Shown: piece by piece, positions 27,079 through 35,809 of the stretch | Layout: each line of letters opens with the position of its first letter | How positions within the stretch are numbered: position 1 is the first letter of the stretch | Translations under genes and position numbers: made by a program | Assembly (NCBI RefSeq): GCF_026385525.1 | Contig: NZ_JANIDY010000001.1 | Span: 806,001-870,000 of the forward strand | Direction of reading: 5' to 3' | Length of the DNA: 64,000 bases | Source of the DNA: Bombella pluederhausensis | GTDB lineage: Bacteria > Pseudomonadota > Alphaproteobacteria > Acetobacterales > Acetobacteraceae | The notes under the pieces: generated by a model | Seen by the model: the letters and a program-made list of their open reading frames with translations, nothing else | Told to the model about the DNA's origin: nothing | The model's database searches: none

Positions 27079-27860
27079 ACAGCCACCCTTGTGAAAAGAC
27101 GCCGTGTGTTGGCCTGTGTGATCTCCACCAGCTTCTCACCTGTCAGGCCACGTTCTTCGGCCAGACGGGCCGCCGTATGAACCACATAACCCGGCGTATT
27201 CGGCTTGCCCCGCTTTGGCACGGGTGCCAGAAAAGGACTGTCCGTCTCCACAAGAATGCGATCCTCCGGCGCATGGCGGGCCACGTCCCGGATTTCCTCA
27301 CATTTCTTGAAAGTCAGAAGCCCGGAAAAACTCAGATAGCCGCCCAGCTCCACCGCCGCTTCCGCCAGTTTGGGACCAGACGCAAAACAGTGAATCAGGA
27401 AAGGGAAAGCCCCCTTCTCATGCTCATCCCGTAGAATGGCGATGGTATCATCATCCGCCTGCCTTGTATGGATGACCAGAGGCAGGCCCGTTACACGGGC
27501 TGCTTCTATGTGACGGCGGAAAGACTCATGCTGAGCTGGTTTCACCTCATCCGTACCATGAAAGTAATCAAGGCCGGACTCACCAATAGCGGCCACCTGA
27601 GGAGCCTCCAGCTCTGCCAGCATTTCATCAAGGCTCGGCAGGTCTTCTTCATGGGCGTGATCGGGATGGGTGCCCAGCGCACACCAGATGCGCAGGTCCG
27701 GGCTGTCATGACCCGTCAGAGCTTTCTGTTTCGCCCGTTCTGACCAGCGTGTCCCGATGGTAATCATCCCTGCCAGACCAGCCTGACGGGCGAAGTCCAG
27801 CCCCGCAGGCAAGTCTTCCAGCCTATCCAGATGGCAATGTGTGTCGATCAGCCCCCTCAT
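27075..27860 (-). CDS. TatD family metal-dependent deoxyribonuclease
   Basis: The 261-residue protein has the TIM-barrel TatD motifs: LIDTHCHLDRLED with two His ligands, GESGLDYFHG, LVIHTRQAD, HCFASGPKLAE and ETDSPFLAPVP. TatD proteins are 3'-5' nucleases acting on DNA or RNA. The last residues run into the MBL gene and its start overlaps the metG stop, so the three genes are read together. Confidence 0.93.
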   Translation of the reverse strand: MRGLIDTHCHLDRLEDLPAGLDFARQAGLAGMITIGTRWSERAKQKALTGHDSPDLRIWCALGTHPDHAHEEDLPSLDEMLAELEAPQVAAIGESGLDYFHGTDEVKPAQHESFRRHIEAARVTGLPLVIHTRQADDDTIAILRDEHEKGAFPFLIHCFASGPKLAEAAVELGGYLSFSGLLTFKKCEEIRDVARHAPEDRILVETDSPFLAPVPKRGKPNTPGYVVHTAARLAEERGLTGEKLVEITQANTRRLFTRVAV

Positions 27861-29398
27861 GCCTGCTTGTCTTCCTCCACGAAACGGGGGAACAGACCCT
27901 GCGGCTTAGGCAGAGTACGACCACCGGGAAGCAGGGTTTCCAGAGCGGCAATATGACGCTCATCCTTCTCCACACCGAGCTGATCCAGCATCTTCTCCAT
28001 CGTGTCCGGCATGTAAGGCTGGAGCAGCGTGGCAATGGTGCGAATCACATCCACCAGAACACGCAGAACATCCGCCATGCGGGCCGGGTCTTCCTTCTTC
28101 AGGGCCCACGGAGCCTGACGGTCAATATAGGCGTTAGCCTCCCGGATGAGCTTCCAGATATCTTCCAGCGCATCGCTGATGGCCAGCCGTTCGATGTGAT
28201 TACGGGTCAGGCTTGGCAGCAGGGTTGCCTGTGCCAGAATCCTGGTGTCATCTTCCGTCAGGGTGCCACGCTCCGGCAGAACCCCCTTGAGGTTACGGGC
28301 CACCTGACTGAGGGTACGCTGCGCAAGGTTACCCAGATCATTCGCCAGCTCGACATTCATGCGGGTGATGAGAGACCGGCGGCTGAAATTGGAATCACCC
28401 CCGAACGGCACTTCCCGCATCAGGAAGAAACGCAGCTGATCCAGCCCGAATTCATCGGCCAGAGCCTTCGGGTCCAGCACATTGCCGAGGGATTTGCTCA
28501 TCTTCTCACCCTCGACTGTCCACCAGCCATGAGCAAACACCCGCTTCGGCAGAGGCAGGCCAGCTGCCATCAGGAAGGCAGGCCAGTAAACACAATGGAA
28601 GCGAATAATCTCCTTGCCCACCACATGCACATCAGCCGGCCAGCAGATATTCCGTGGATCCTTCATATCCGGGTAGCCAACGGCTGTCAGATAGTTCGCC
28701 AGTGCATCAAACCAGACATACATGACATGGTCAGGATCACCCGGCACTTCCACACCCCAGCGGAAGCTGGTCCGGCTGATGGAAAGGTCCCGCAGCCCCT
28801 GCTTCACGAAGCTGACAACCTCCCGCTTCGGACCATGAGGGCCGATGAAATCGGGATTTTCCTCATACAGCTTCAGCAGCCGGTCCTGAAAATCGGAAAG
28901 ACGGAAGAAATAGGAAGGCTCCCTCACCCATTCCAGCGGCGCACCGGAAGGGGCTGTCCGGCTGCCATCCGGGTGCTTGGTGATCTCATCCTCACCAACA
29001 AACATCTCATCCCGTGTGGAGTACCAGCCTTCATAAGCATCAAGATAGATATGGCCGTTCTCAGCAACCTTCTCCCAGAGTGTCTGAGCGGCCTTCTTAT
29101 GACGGGCCTCGGTCGTGCGGATGAACTCATCCGTCTGAACCGCCATGTCCTTCTGCATCTGGCGGAAGCTCTGGGAGATGCGGTCAGCAAAATCCTGCGG
29201 TGGAACATTCTGCGCCTTTGCGCTCTGCTCCACCTTCTGCCCATGCTCATCCGTCCCGCTGACGAACAGTACGTCATTGCCATCCAGACGGTGGAAACGG
29301 GCGATCACGTCACAGGCAATGGAAGTGTAAGCGTGGCCGATATGCGGCGCACCATTCACATAGAAAATAGGGGTTGTGATGGTGAATTGCCGCTTCAT
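27857..29398 (-). CDS. metG: methionyl-tRNA synthetase
   Basis: MetG charges elongator and initiator tRNA-Met. The HIGH motif is NGAPHIGHAY close to the N-terminus (ITTPIFYVNG) and the KMSKS loop is GEKMSKSLGN. The 513-residue form lacks the C-terminal tRNA-binding extension. An antisense reading frame of 593 codons on the plus strand is a shadow. The gap to holB is 48 bases. Confidence 0.96.
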   Translation of the reverse strand: MKRQFTITTPIFYVNGAPHIGHAYTSIACDVIARFHRLDGNDVLFVSGTDEHGQKVEQSAKAQNVPPQDFADRISQSFRQMQKDMAVQTDEFIRTTEARHKKAAQTLWEKVAENGHIYLDAYEGWYSTRDEMFVGEDEITKHPDGSRTAPSGAPLEWVREPSYFFRLSDFQDRLLKLYEENPDFIGPHGPKREVVSFVKQGLRDLSISRTSFRWGVEVPGDPDHVMYVWFDALANYLTAVGYPDMKDPRNICWPADVHVVGKEIIRFHCVYWPAFLMAAGLPLPKRVFAHGWWTVEGEKMSKSLGNVLDPKALADEFGLDQLRFFLMREVPFGGDSNFSRRSLITRMNVELANDLGNLAQRTLSQVARNLKGVLPERGTLTEDDTRILAQATLLPSLTRNHIERLAISDALEDIWKLIREANAYIDRQAPWALKKEDPARMADVLRVLVDVIRTIATLLQPYMPDTMEKMLDQLGVEKDERHIAALETLLPGGRTLPKPQGLFPRFVEEDKQA

Positions 29399-29446
29399 GA
29401 TCCGTCCTGTCGTCCAAATGGTCCAAAATCGTCAGTATGCTGGCCT

Positions 29447-30376
29447 TCAGTGGGCCAGAGCAAGGGCTTCCCGAATAGCCTCGGCCTTGTCAAGGTTGAA
29501 ACGCTCACTCTGCAAACGTATCTGCCCCAACTGGCAGGCCCGTTCCGCCATATCGGCGGCCAGAGGCAGATCGCCCGCAAAGGCGGCGTCTCTTGCCCGG
29601 TCGGCCAGTGCCTCCCCTAACAGATCGCACAATAGCGCAAAACCTTCGGCTTCACGAGCAAGCTGGGTAACAATCACCCAATTTCCATGATCCAACGTCT
29701 CCCCGGCCAAGGCTCTGGCCACAAGAGACGCACAGACACCATCCCTATCCTGCGCAAGAAACAGCGCCCGCCCCGGGGAACCATGGGCACGGCGCATGAT
29801 CGCCTCCGGCACATCCGGCAGAAGCGCCCGCATATCAGCGTCATCCAGCCCGGAAAGAGCCAACGGGCGACACCGGCTCCGCAAAGTTGGTAATAATGTA
29901 CCCGGTGCCGATGTTGTCAAAAACAGGGCCGTCTGCGGTGGTGGTTCTTCAAGAATCTTCAGTAGGGCATTGGCGGCAAAGCGGTTCAGGCTCTCCAAAC
30001 CATCCACTATCACGACCCGCCAGCCGCCTTCCGTTGCCGTATGATGAAGAAAACTCTGAACCGGCTGAACATCAGAAACCGTAATTTCCCCTTTCAGCTG
30101 TCCCTTCCGTGGGTCCATCTTCCGGGCGATTGTCAGAAGATCACCATGCGTTCCGGCGGAAATGCGCCGCCCGGCAGGGCTATCCAGATCGCTACCACCC
30201 AGCAGCTTGCGAGCCAGATGAAAGGCCAGAGTGGCCTTACCAATGCCGGAAGGCCCGGAAATCAGCCATGCATGATGCAGCCGCCCTGATGACAGGGATT
30301 CCTCAAACTGCCGTATCGCTGCCTGATGCCCATAAACACGGGCTGCCATCCGAGGCTCCGGAAGCGTCTCTCTCAC
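29447..30376 (-). CDS. holB: DNA polymerase III delta' subunit
   Basis: The 309-residue clamp-loader subunit has an AAA+ fold: VYGHQAAIRQFEESL, LHHAWLISGPSGIGKATLAF, then ILEEPPPQTALFLTT. The P-loop Lys is followed by Ala, not Ser or Thr, as in many alphaproteobacterial delta' subunits, which fits the ATPase-inactive role of delta'. The start is a GTG overlapping the tmk stop as GTGA with AGGA upstream. tmk-holB adjacency is classic. Confidence 0.94.
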   Translation of the reverse strand: MRETLPEPRMAARVYGHQAAIRQFEESLSSGRLHHAWLISGPSGIGKATLAFHLARKLLGGSDLDSPAGRRISAGTHGDLLTIARKMDPRKGQLKGEITVSDVQPVQSFLHHTATEGGWRVVIVDGLESLNRFAANALLKILEEPPPQTALFLTTSAPGTLLPTLRSRCRPLALSGLDDADMRALLPDVPEAIMRRAHGSPGRALFLAQDRDGVCASLVARALAGETLDHGNWVIVTQLAREAEGFALLCDLLGEALADRARDAAFAGDLPLAADMAERACQLGQIRLQSERFNLDKAEAIREALALAH

Positions 30377-31026
30377 TCAGTCCTGCCTGCAATAAACTGC
30401 CTGACCAGCCCGTAAAGATGCTCCTGCACCTCCTCCATCGACTGGCTGGCATCAACCCGCACGATCCGGTTCGGCTCCTCTTTGGCCACCTGCTGGAAGC
30501 CTTGCCGGACACGCTGATGAAACTGCATCTTCTGCCCTTCATAACGATCCAGCTTTCCACCACGCTGGGTTACACGCTGGCGTGCAAGGTCGCAGGGAAG
30601 GTCAAGCCAGAATGTCACGTCAGGCTCTCCTCCCACAAGCTGCCGCAGGGAACGGATATGGTCCAGCACGTCCTGTCTGGCCTCGCCAATTCCATAGCCC
30701 TGATACGCCCATGTTGAATCATGAAAGCGGTCACAGAGGACGATCTTCCCCTCGGCCAGAGCGGGCTGAATGGCCTGAGCGAGATGATCGGTTCGCGCAG
30801 CCATGTGAAGCATGATCTCTGACTGCCAGCAGAAATTTTCTTCCCCAAAAAGCAGCAGGTTCCGAAGGGCTTCGGCCGCCGGCGTCCCACCGGGTTCCCG
30901 TGTCTGATAGACAGGCAGCCCCTCACTCCTCAGCCGCTCGGCCAGACGGGCAAGCTGTGTCGTTTTACCGGCACCCTCACCCCCCTCAAGAGTAATGAAC
31001 AGTCCTGAACGCTTACTGGGGAGCAT
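30373..31026 (-). CDS. tmk: thymidylate kinase
   Basis: Tmk phosphorylates dTMP to dTDP. The P-loop is LEGGEGAGKTTQL near the start, with VLCDRFHDSTWAYQG (DRY-like motif) and FWLDLPCDLARQRV. I use the ATG at 31026, giving 217 residues; the reading frame extends upstream to a TTG at 31056 without a ribosome site. It overlaps the end of the carboxypeptidase gene by 14 bases and the holB start by 4. Confidence 0.94.
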   Translation of the reverse strand: MLPSKRSGLFITLEGGEGAGKTTQLARLAERLRSEGLPVYQTREPGGTPAAEALRNLLLFGEENFCWQSEIMLHMAARTDHLAQAIQPALAEGKIVLCDRFHDSTWAYQGYGIGEARQDVLDHIRSLRQLVGGEPDVTFWLDLPCDLARQRVTQRGGKLDRYEGQKMQFHQRVRQGFQQVAKEEPNRIVRVDASQSMEEVQEHLYGLVRQFIAGRTE

Positions 31027-32257
31027 GACCGAAGCGTGCCATAAGCCGTCCGACAAATCCGAGTTCCGCCACAGGGGCTACCGTATAGAGCGGTGAATAG
31101 ACCCGTGGCTGCCCCGGCAGACCAACAGAGACATGACCGGACTTCTGCCCAGCCGCTACAGGGGCCGGGATCGGAGATGGATAATCCACACTAATCTGTA
31201 CCTTGGAGGACCAGCCTATCGGAATGGTCAGGCTGACATCATCCGCCACAGCCAGCCCAACAGTGCGATGCTCCCCATTCCACACGGCAGCATTCTGCTC
31301 GACCACCTGCCCCTTATGCAACAGCTGAACAGTCTCGAAACTGGAGAAGGCCCAGCTCATCAGCCGTTCACCTTCATGAGCACGCTCATTCGTGGTGGCA
31401 GTCCCATTAATGACGACAATGACCCGGTTTCCATTCCGCTCGGAACTGGCACACAGGCCAAAACCCCCAGCATCGGTATGACCCGTCTTCAGCCCATCAG
31501 CCAGCCCCTTATCAACCAGCACGTTCCGGTTGCCCTGACGAATATGGTTGAAGGTAAACTCCTTCTCACCAAAGAAGCCGTAATAATGCGGGAAGTCACG
31601 GATCAGATGCTGGGCAAGCATAGCCACATCCTGAGCGCACATATAGTGCCCCTCGGCAGGCAGGCCTGTCACATTCATGAAGTGCGAGTTACGCAGGCCA
31701 ATACGGCGAGCGGCCTCATTCATCAGCACGACAAACCGTTCTTCAGACCCTGCAATACCTTCCGCCAATACGACACAGGCATCATTACCAGACTGAATGA
31801 GCATCCCTCGGATCAGGTTTTCCACACTGATGGAGCTGCCCAGCGGCACAAACATGCGGGAGCCTTCCATCTTCCATGCCTTGGCACTGACAGGAAACTC
31901 CTGCTCCAGCCGGATGCGGCCGGACGCCAGAAAAGCAAAGACAACATAGGCCGTCATCATCTTGGTCAATGAGGATGGCGGCATACGTTCTTCTGCATTG
32001 CGGCTGAGCAGCACCGTATTCGTCGTGCTGTCGAGGATATAAGCCCAACGCGCAGAGGTCGGCATAGGCCCCATGGGGGTCATGGCATCACCCATAGCCG
32101 AATCGGCCGTAGCGCTGTCTACCGGCTTTGCCTGTTCAGCCGGACGGGCTCGCCCCTGCCTGCGTGGCCCGGCAGCATACCCAACCCGCGATAATGCCAG
32201 CAGGGAACACGCCGAAAAACCGGCAGCTCCCCCCATGAGAGAACGTCTTGTCTGCAC
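31013..32257 (-). CDS. D-alanyl-D-alanine carboxypeptidase (PBP5/6 class)
   Basis: A 414-residue low-molecular-mass penicillin-binding protein that trims the terminal D-Ala of peptidoglycan stem peptides. The active-site triad is visible: SLTK (Ser at about 96), SGN in IQSGNDACVV, and KTG in DGLKTGHTD. A PBP5-type C-terminal beta-domain follows. The N-terminus has MQTRRSLMGGAAG, which resembles a Tat signal. It is upstream of tmk-holB, a common alphaproteobacterial order. Confidence 0.93.
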   Translation of the reverse strand: MQTRRSLMGGAAGFSACSLLALSRVGYAAGPRRQGRARPAEQAKPVDSATADSAMGDAMTPMGPMPTSARWAYILDSTTNTVLLSRNAEERMPPSSLTKMMTAYVVFAFLASGRIRLEQEFPVSAKAWKMEGSRMFVPLGSSISVENLIRGMLIQSGNDACVVLAEGIAGSEERFVVLMNEAARRIGLRNSHFMNVTGLPAEGHYMCAQDVAMLAQHLIRDFPHYYGFFGEKEFTFNHIRQGNRNVLVDKGLADGLKTGHTDAGGFGLCASSERNGNRVIVVINGTATTNERAHEGERLMSWAFSSFETVQLLHKGQVVEQNAAVWNGEHRTVGLAVADDVSLTIPIGWSSKVQISVDYPSPIPAPVAAGQKSGHVSVGLPGQPRVYSPLYTVAPVAELGFVGRLMARFGHAPQ

Positions 32258-32348
32258 GTCAATCCCCGCACTGCATGCCCCGCCACGACAGCGGAACCTT
32301 ATGATGAAAAACCGTTACGACACCCCAGGCAACTTCAGATGGCGTGAT

Positions 32349-33389
32349 TTACCGGGTTATCCTATCGCCCAGAATCCCAACCGCCAACGCATAATAGTCG
32401 GAGGGATTATAGGCCCGTATGGCACGGAAATTACGATAAACGAGAAAGGCCTGTCCACCGGGGCCATCCGGCTGAATCAGGCTGCCCGTTGCCTGCGGTG
32501 CCAGAAAGCCGGAAGACTGAACGGGCTTCACCCCCAAAGCCTGCCATACACTCACAGGATGTACCGAAGCATGACGGGAGCTGGTGGCGGCAATCGAGTC
32601 AAACTTCCCGTTATTCCCTAGTGGAACGGTGACTTCCTCCCCCCATAGCTCCCCATGCTGCCAACCGGATCGCCCCAGATAATTGGCAATGGACGCAAAG
32701 ACATCCGCTTCGGAACTCCAGATGTTACAGCGACCATCACCATCCCCATCGGCGGCAAAACGCAGATAGGCGCTCGGCATGAACTGCGGCTGCCCCATCG
32801 CTCCAGCGTAACTGCCCAGCATGTTAGCAGGGCTGATGGCGCCCTTCGCTAAAATCTGCATAGCCTTAATCAGCTCGCTACGAAAAAAGGCAGCCCGGCG
32901 TCCATCAAATGCCAGAGTAGCCAGCGCCTCAATCACATTGAAACGCCCCTGTCGTTCACCGAAACCTGATTCCAACCCCCAGATGCCCATCACGGCAGAA
33001 TCATCACACCCTAGCCTCTGCCCGATAGGAGACAAAGTACCCCGGACACGCTGGTAGGTCTGCCGCCCCTTATCTTCCCGTGCGGCTGAAATCACACGGC
33101 TACGGTACTGCGCCCATGTCATAGTGAATTCTGGCTGATGCCGGTCCAGCTTCAAAACATCCTGATTCGGCGCCCGTGCCAAAGCTAAGGACTGATCCAC
33201 AATCGTGGCAGGCACACCGGCCGAGAGAGCCTGCTGACGAAGCCCACCCAGAAAAGCGGCATAACGGGACGCATCACCCTTTGCAGCAGACGACCCCGCT
33301 GCCCATGCAGGCAGACCGATGCCGGTCACGGCCACACCACCGGCGGCGGCCAGAAAATTGCGTCTTTTCATCATTCTGTTTTCTGTCAC
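32349..33389 (-). CDS. lytic murein transglycosylase (MltB family)
   Basis: The 346-residue enzyme cuts the glycan strands of peptidoglycan to 1,6-anhydro ends. The catalytic Glu lies in IWGLESGFGERQG (Glu at about 140), followed by GAMGQPQFMPSAYL, typical of MltB, and a C-terminal peptidoglycan-binding-like stretch ending IRAYNPSDYYALAVG. The N-terminus (MKRRNFLAAAGG) has a Tat-like signal and no lipobox, so it should be soluble in the periplasm. A GTG with GGAGG upstream is the start; two in-frame ATGs follow five codons later. Confidence 0.92.
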   Translation of the reverse strand: MTENRMMKRRNFLAAAGGVAVTGIGLPAWAAGSSAAKGDASRYAAFLGGLRQQALSAGVPATIVDQSLALARAPNQDVLKLDRHQPEFTMTWAQYRSRVISAAREDKGRQTYQRVRGTLSPIGQRLGCDDSAVMGIWGLESGFGERQGRFNVIEALATLAFDGRRAAFFRSELIKAMQILAKGAISPANMLGSYAGAMGQPQFMPSAYLRFAADGDGDGRCNIWSSEADVFASIANYLGRSGWQHGELWGEEVTVPLGNNGKFDSIAATSSRHASVHPVSVWQALGVKPVQSSGFLAPQATGSLIQPDGPGGQAFLVYRNFRAIRAYNPSDYYALAVGILGDRITR

Positions 33390-33502
33390 GCCTTATCTCC
33401 CTCCATCAAAACGGGGAACGTCCCATACAGCTCTACAACCAATTGCGGACAGGCCCGTTTCGTGGCACAGTCCCGGCCAACCAAAGCCAGGACTGTCCTT
33501 CT

Positions 33503-34069
33503 GTGATCCGTATCAGTGCCATCATGGCCTCCCAGCCCGTCTGGCTGAAGGCCTCCTCTGTCATTCTTGGTACATTTATCCTCGAAGATGTTGCAACCGT
33601 TCTGGCGGCTATTGCCGCCAAAGGGAACCAGATTTCTGTTCCTGTAGCGCTTTTCAGCCTTTATGTCGGGGTTGCTCTGGGAGACATGGGACTTTACGCT
33701 CTCGGGTTAGCGGGAAGCCGCTGGACGTTCCTGCGCCGCTTTCTCACTCTCCCCAGTGAAGAACAGGCCCAGCGATGGTTTTCTCGTAATATCATAGGTG
33801 TTGTTGCCATTTCCCGGTTTGTCCCCGGCAGTCGCCTACCGCTTTACACGGCCTGCGGCTTCTTCCGTGCACCGTTTCTTGCTTTCGCTCTGACAGCAAT
33901 CGGTGCCACGCTGGTTTGGACGAGCCTGCTCTTTATCCTTGCCCTGCATATTGGCGGGTGGCTTCTGGCGCATCAGGGCGGCTGGCGCTGGGTCGGGATT
34001 GGCGGTTTCATCCTGTGTATTTTCCTGATGGGACGTTTCATCAGCCACCTGCAACGTAGGAACTCATAA
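33503..34069 (+). CDS. DedA/SNARE-associated (VTT) family membrane protein
   Basis: The 188-residue integral membrane protein has the DedA hallmark RFVPGSRLPLYTACGFFR and four or five hydrophobic segments, including LFSLYVGVALGDMGLYALG. DedA relatives act as lipid transporters or flippases, for example of undecaprenyl phosphate or phospholipids. I start at a GTG preceded by AGGAC; an ATG seven codons later is possible. The long upstream open frame is antisense to the transglycosylase. The ATP-grasp gene follows after four bases. Confidence 0.85.
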   Translation: MIRISAIMASQPVWLKASSVILGTFILEDVATVLAAIAAKGNQISVPVALFSLYVGVALGDMGLYALGLAGSRWTFLRRFLTLPSEEQAQRWFSRNIIGVVAISRFVPGSRLPLYTACGFFRAPFLAFALTAIGATLVWTSLLFILALHIGGWLLAHQGGWRWVGIGGFILCIFLMGRFISHLQRRNS

Positions 34070-34073
34070 TTTC

Positions 34074-35138
34074 ATGACAGCACCTTCTGCCCATCACAAG
34101 ACGCTGTCCCTTTTCGAATTTTGGCCCGATAGCGTTTTCTATACGCCCATCGTCCTCTACTGGATCATGATGGGACTGCGCCACGGAGACCTCAGCATCT
34201 CCACGGCAGCCAATCCAAGGATTGAGACAGGCGGTCTCTGCGGAGAAAGCAAAAGCTCCATCCTTGATATGGCAGGCCCTACGGCCCGTCAGGCCATAGC
34301 GCCTTACCGCATCATACGAAATGGCCCGGACGCCGTAGAGGCTGTCCTGAACGCCATGGAAGATATGGGAGAGGCCTTTCCTGTCGTGCTTAAGCCCGAC
34401 ATTGGCTGCAATGGCACGGGTGTCAAACTGATCTCCTCACTGGAGATGCTGCGGACTGTCTTGCCTCTCTTTCCAGCGGGCATAGAGCTGATGGTCCAGC
34501 AGCTCATCACCTATCCCATGGAAGCCGGTATTTTCTACATCCGGCACCCCAATGAGGATACAGGCCGAATCACATCACTGACATATAAGGAAGCTCCTAT
34601 CCTGGTTGGTGATGGGCGCTCGACCCTTAAGGAGCTCATCATGCGTGACCCACGCATGAGGCAGGTGCCGCAGCTCTATCTACCTCGGATTCAGGGGCGG
34701 GAGACCGATATATTACCAACGGGGGAAACGCTGTCCCTCGTTTTTGCAGGCAATCACTGCAAAGGGTCCATCTTCCGGGATGGCCGACAGGATATCACGC
34801 CGGCCCTTACCGATCGTATCAACGCCATTATGAAGGATATTCCAGACTTCCATTTTGGCCGGATCGACCTCAAGATGGCCTCACCTGAAGCGTTGAAACG
34901 TGGTGAGGAGTTCCAGATCATTGAGATCAATGGTGTTGGCTCAGAGGCCATTCACATCTGGGACCGCCGCACGACACTGGCCGAAGCCTATCGCAGCCAG
35001 TTCTACCACTACCGGCAGACCTTCCTGATTGGGGCCGCCAAGAAGAAGGAAGGCTGGAAAAGCTCCGGTATTCTGGGCATGCTCCGCTCATGGCTCAAGC
35101 AGAGACGCCTTCTAGCCTCTTACCCCACCAATGATTGA
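34074..35138 (+). CDS. ATP-grasp domain protein (D-Ala-D-Ala ligase-like), unknown substrate
   Basis: The 354-residue protein has an unusual N-terminus, FEFWPDSVFYTPIVLYWIMM, with a short hydrophobic patch, then a family-specific STAANPRIETGGLCGESKS. The ATP-grasp part includes AFPVVLKPDIGCNGTGVKL (nucleotide loop), KEAPILVGDGRST and, near the end, FGRIDLKMAS and EFQIIEINGVGSEA (metal ligands). Such proteins make carboxylate-amine or carboxylate-thiol bonds, but the substrate is unknown. It starts four bases after the dedA-like stop and is convergent with the MCE gene. I see no annotation of its function that I trust. Confidence 0.82.
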   Translation: MTAPSAHHKTLSLFEFWPDSVFYTPIVLYWIMMGLRHGDLSISTAANPRIETGGLCGESKSSILDMAGPTARQAIAPYRIIRNGPDAVEAVLNAMEDMGEAFPVVLKPDIGCNGTGVKLISSLEMLRTVLPLFPAGIELMVQQLITYPMEAGIFYIRHPNEDTGRITSLTYKEAPILVGDGRSTLKELIMRDPRMRQVPQLYLPRIQGRETDILPTGETLSLVFAGNHCKGSIFRDGRQDITPALTDRINAIMKDIPDFHFGRIDLKMASPEALKRGEEFQIIEINGVGSEAIHIWDRRTTLAEAYRSQFYHYRQTFLIGAAKKKEGWKSSGILGMLRSWLKQRRLLASYPTND

Positions 35139-35185
35139 GGCGTTATCCACCAGATAAAACAGCTTTTTCCCGCAGGGATGTATTC

Positions 35186-35644
35186 TTAGAGCTTCCCTGC
35201 GCCAAAGATGTAATTGCTGATCTGCTGTTCCAGCGAAAGCAGGGGCCGGGCATCCAGAATAGTTGCACCTGCAACCAATGTCCGGCTCTCCTTCCCCGGC
35301 AGAATCTGAAGGGCATTATCCCCACCAATGGTTGGCGCAGCGATACCCACAGCCGTATCAACGGGCAGTTTCAGCCGATCCTCCACAGCGAACAGCACAT
35401 CAACAACAGCCGTTTCAGGATTCAGCGTGATGGAACGGACACGCCCTACCGTTACCCCACCAAGGTCTACATCCGCCCCAGAGGCCAGGCCATTCGTGGA
35501 GCTAAATGTGGCATGATAGCTTGTCATGTGCCGATCTGGTCCTTTGAGAAGGCCCATCCCATAGATCACGAATCCACCAGCTGCCAGCAAAACGACACTG
35601 CTCGCTATGAACGCTCCGCCACGCCCCTTGATGATCGCCCACAT
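35186..35644 (-). CDS. MCE/MlaD domain protein (single)
   Basis: A 152-residue protein with one N-terminal membrane helix (AFIASSVVLLAAGGFVIYG) and one MCE domain (GLASGADVDLGGVTVGRVRSI). MlaD-type proteins form hexameric rings that shuttle phospholipids between membranes with an ABC transporter. No mlaE, mlaF or vacJ gene adjoins it, so its partner must lie elsewhere. Among several in-frame Met codons, the one at 35644 has GAGG five bases upstream; longer versions start at 35662 or 35683. Downstream it meets the ATP-grasp gene head on. Confidence 0.82.
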   Translation of the reverse strand: MWAIIKGRGGAFIASSVVLLAAGGFVIYGMGLLKGPDRHMTSYHATFSSTNGLASGADVDLGGVTVGRVRSITLNPETAVVDVLFAVEDRLKLPVDTAVGIAAPTIGGDNALQILPGKESRTLVAGATILDARPLLSLEQQISNYIFGAGKL

Positions 35645-35809
35645 AGACACCTCGAAATTCATGCTCCGGTCTGCTAGTTTCATGGCAGAAGAAGCTGATT
35701 TCATGAAAGCTACAGAAACTTAACGTTACCATACATGAAATCTCCTCACCAGCATCAGACCAGGCTTTCCTGACCTTTCTCTCATTACCAGCATGGACCG
35801 TGGTTCCGC

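Noticed and set aside
27839-29620. 593-codon plus-strand reading frame opposite metG
   Set aside because: It runs fully antisense to a strong metG gene and reads like reverse-strand GC-rich code without a family motif.
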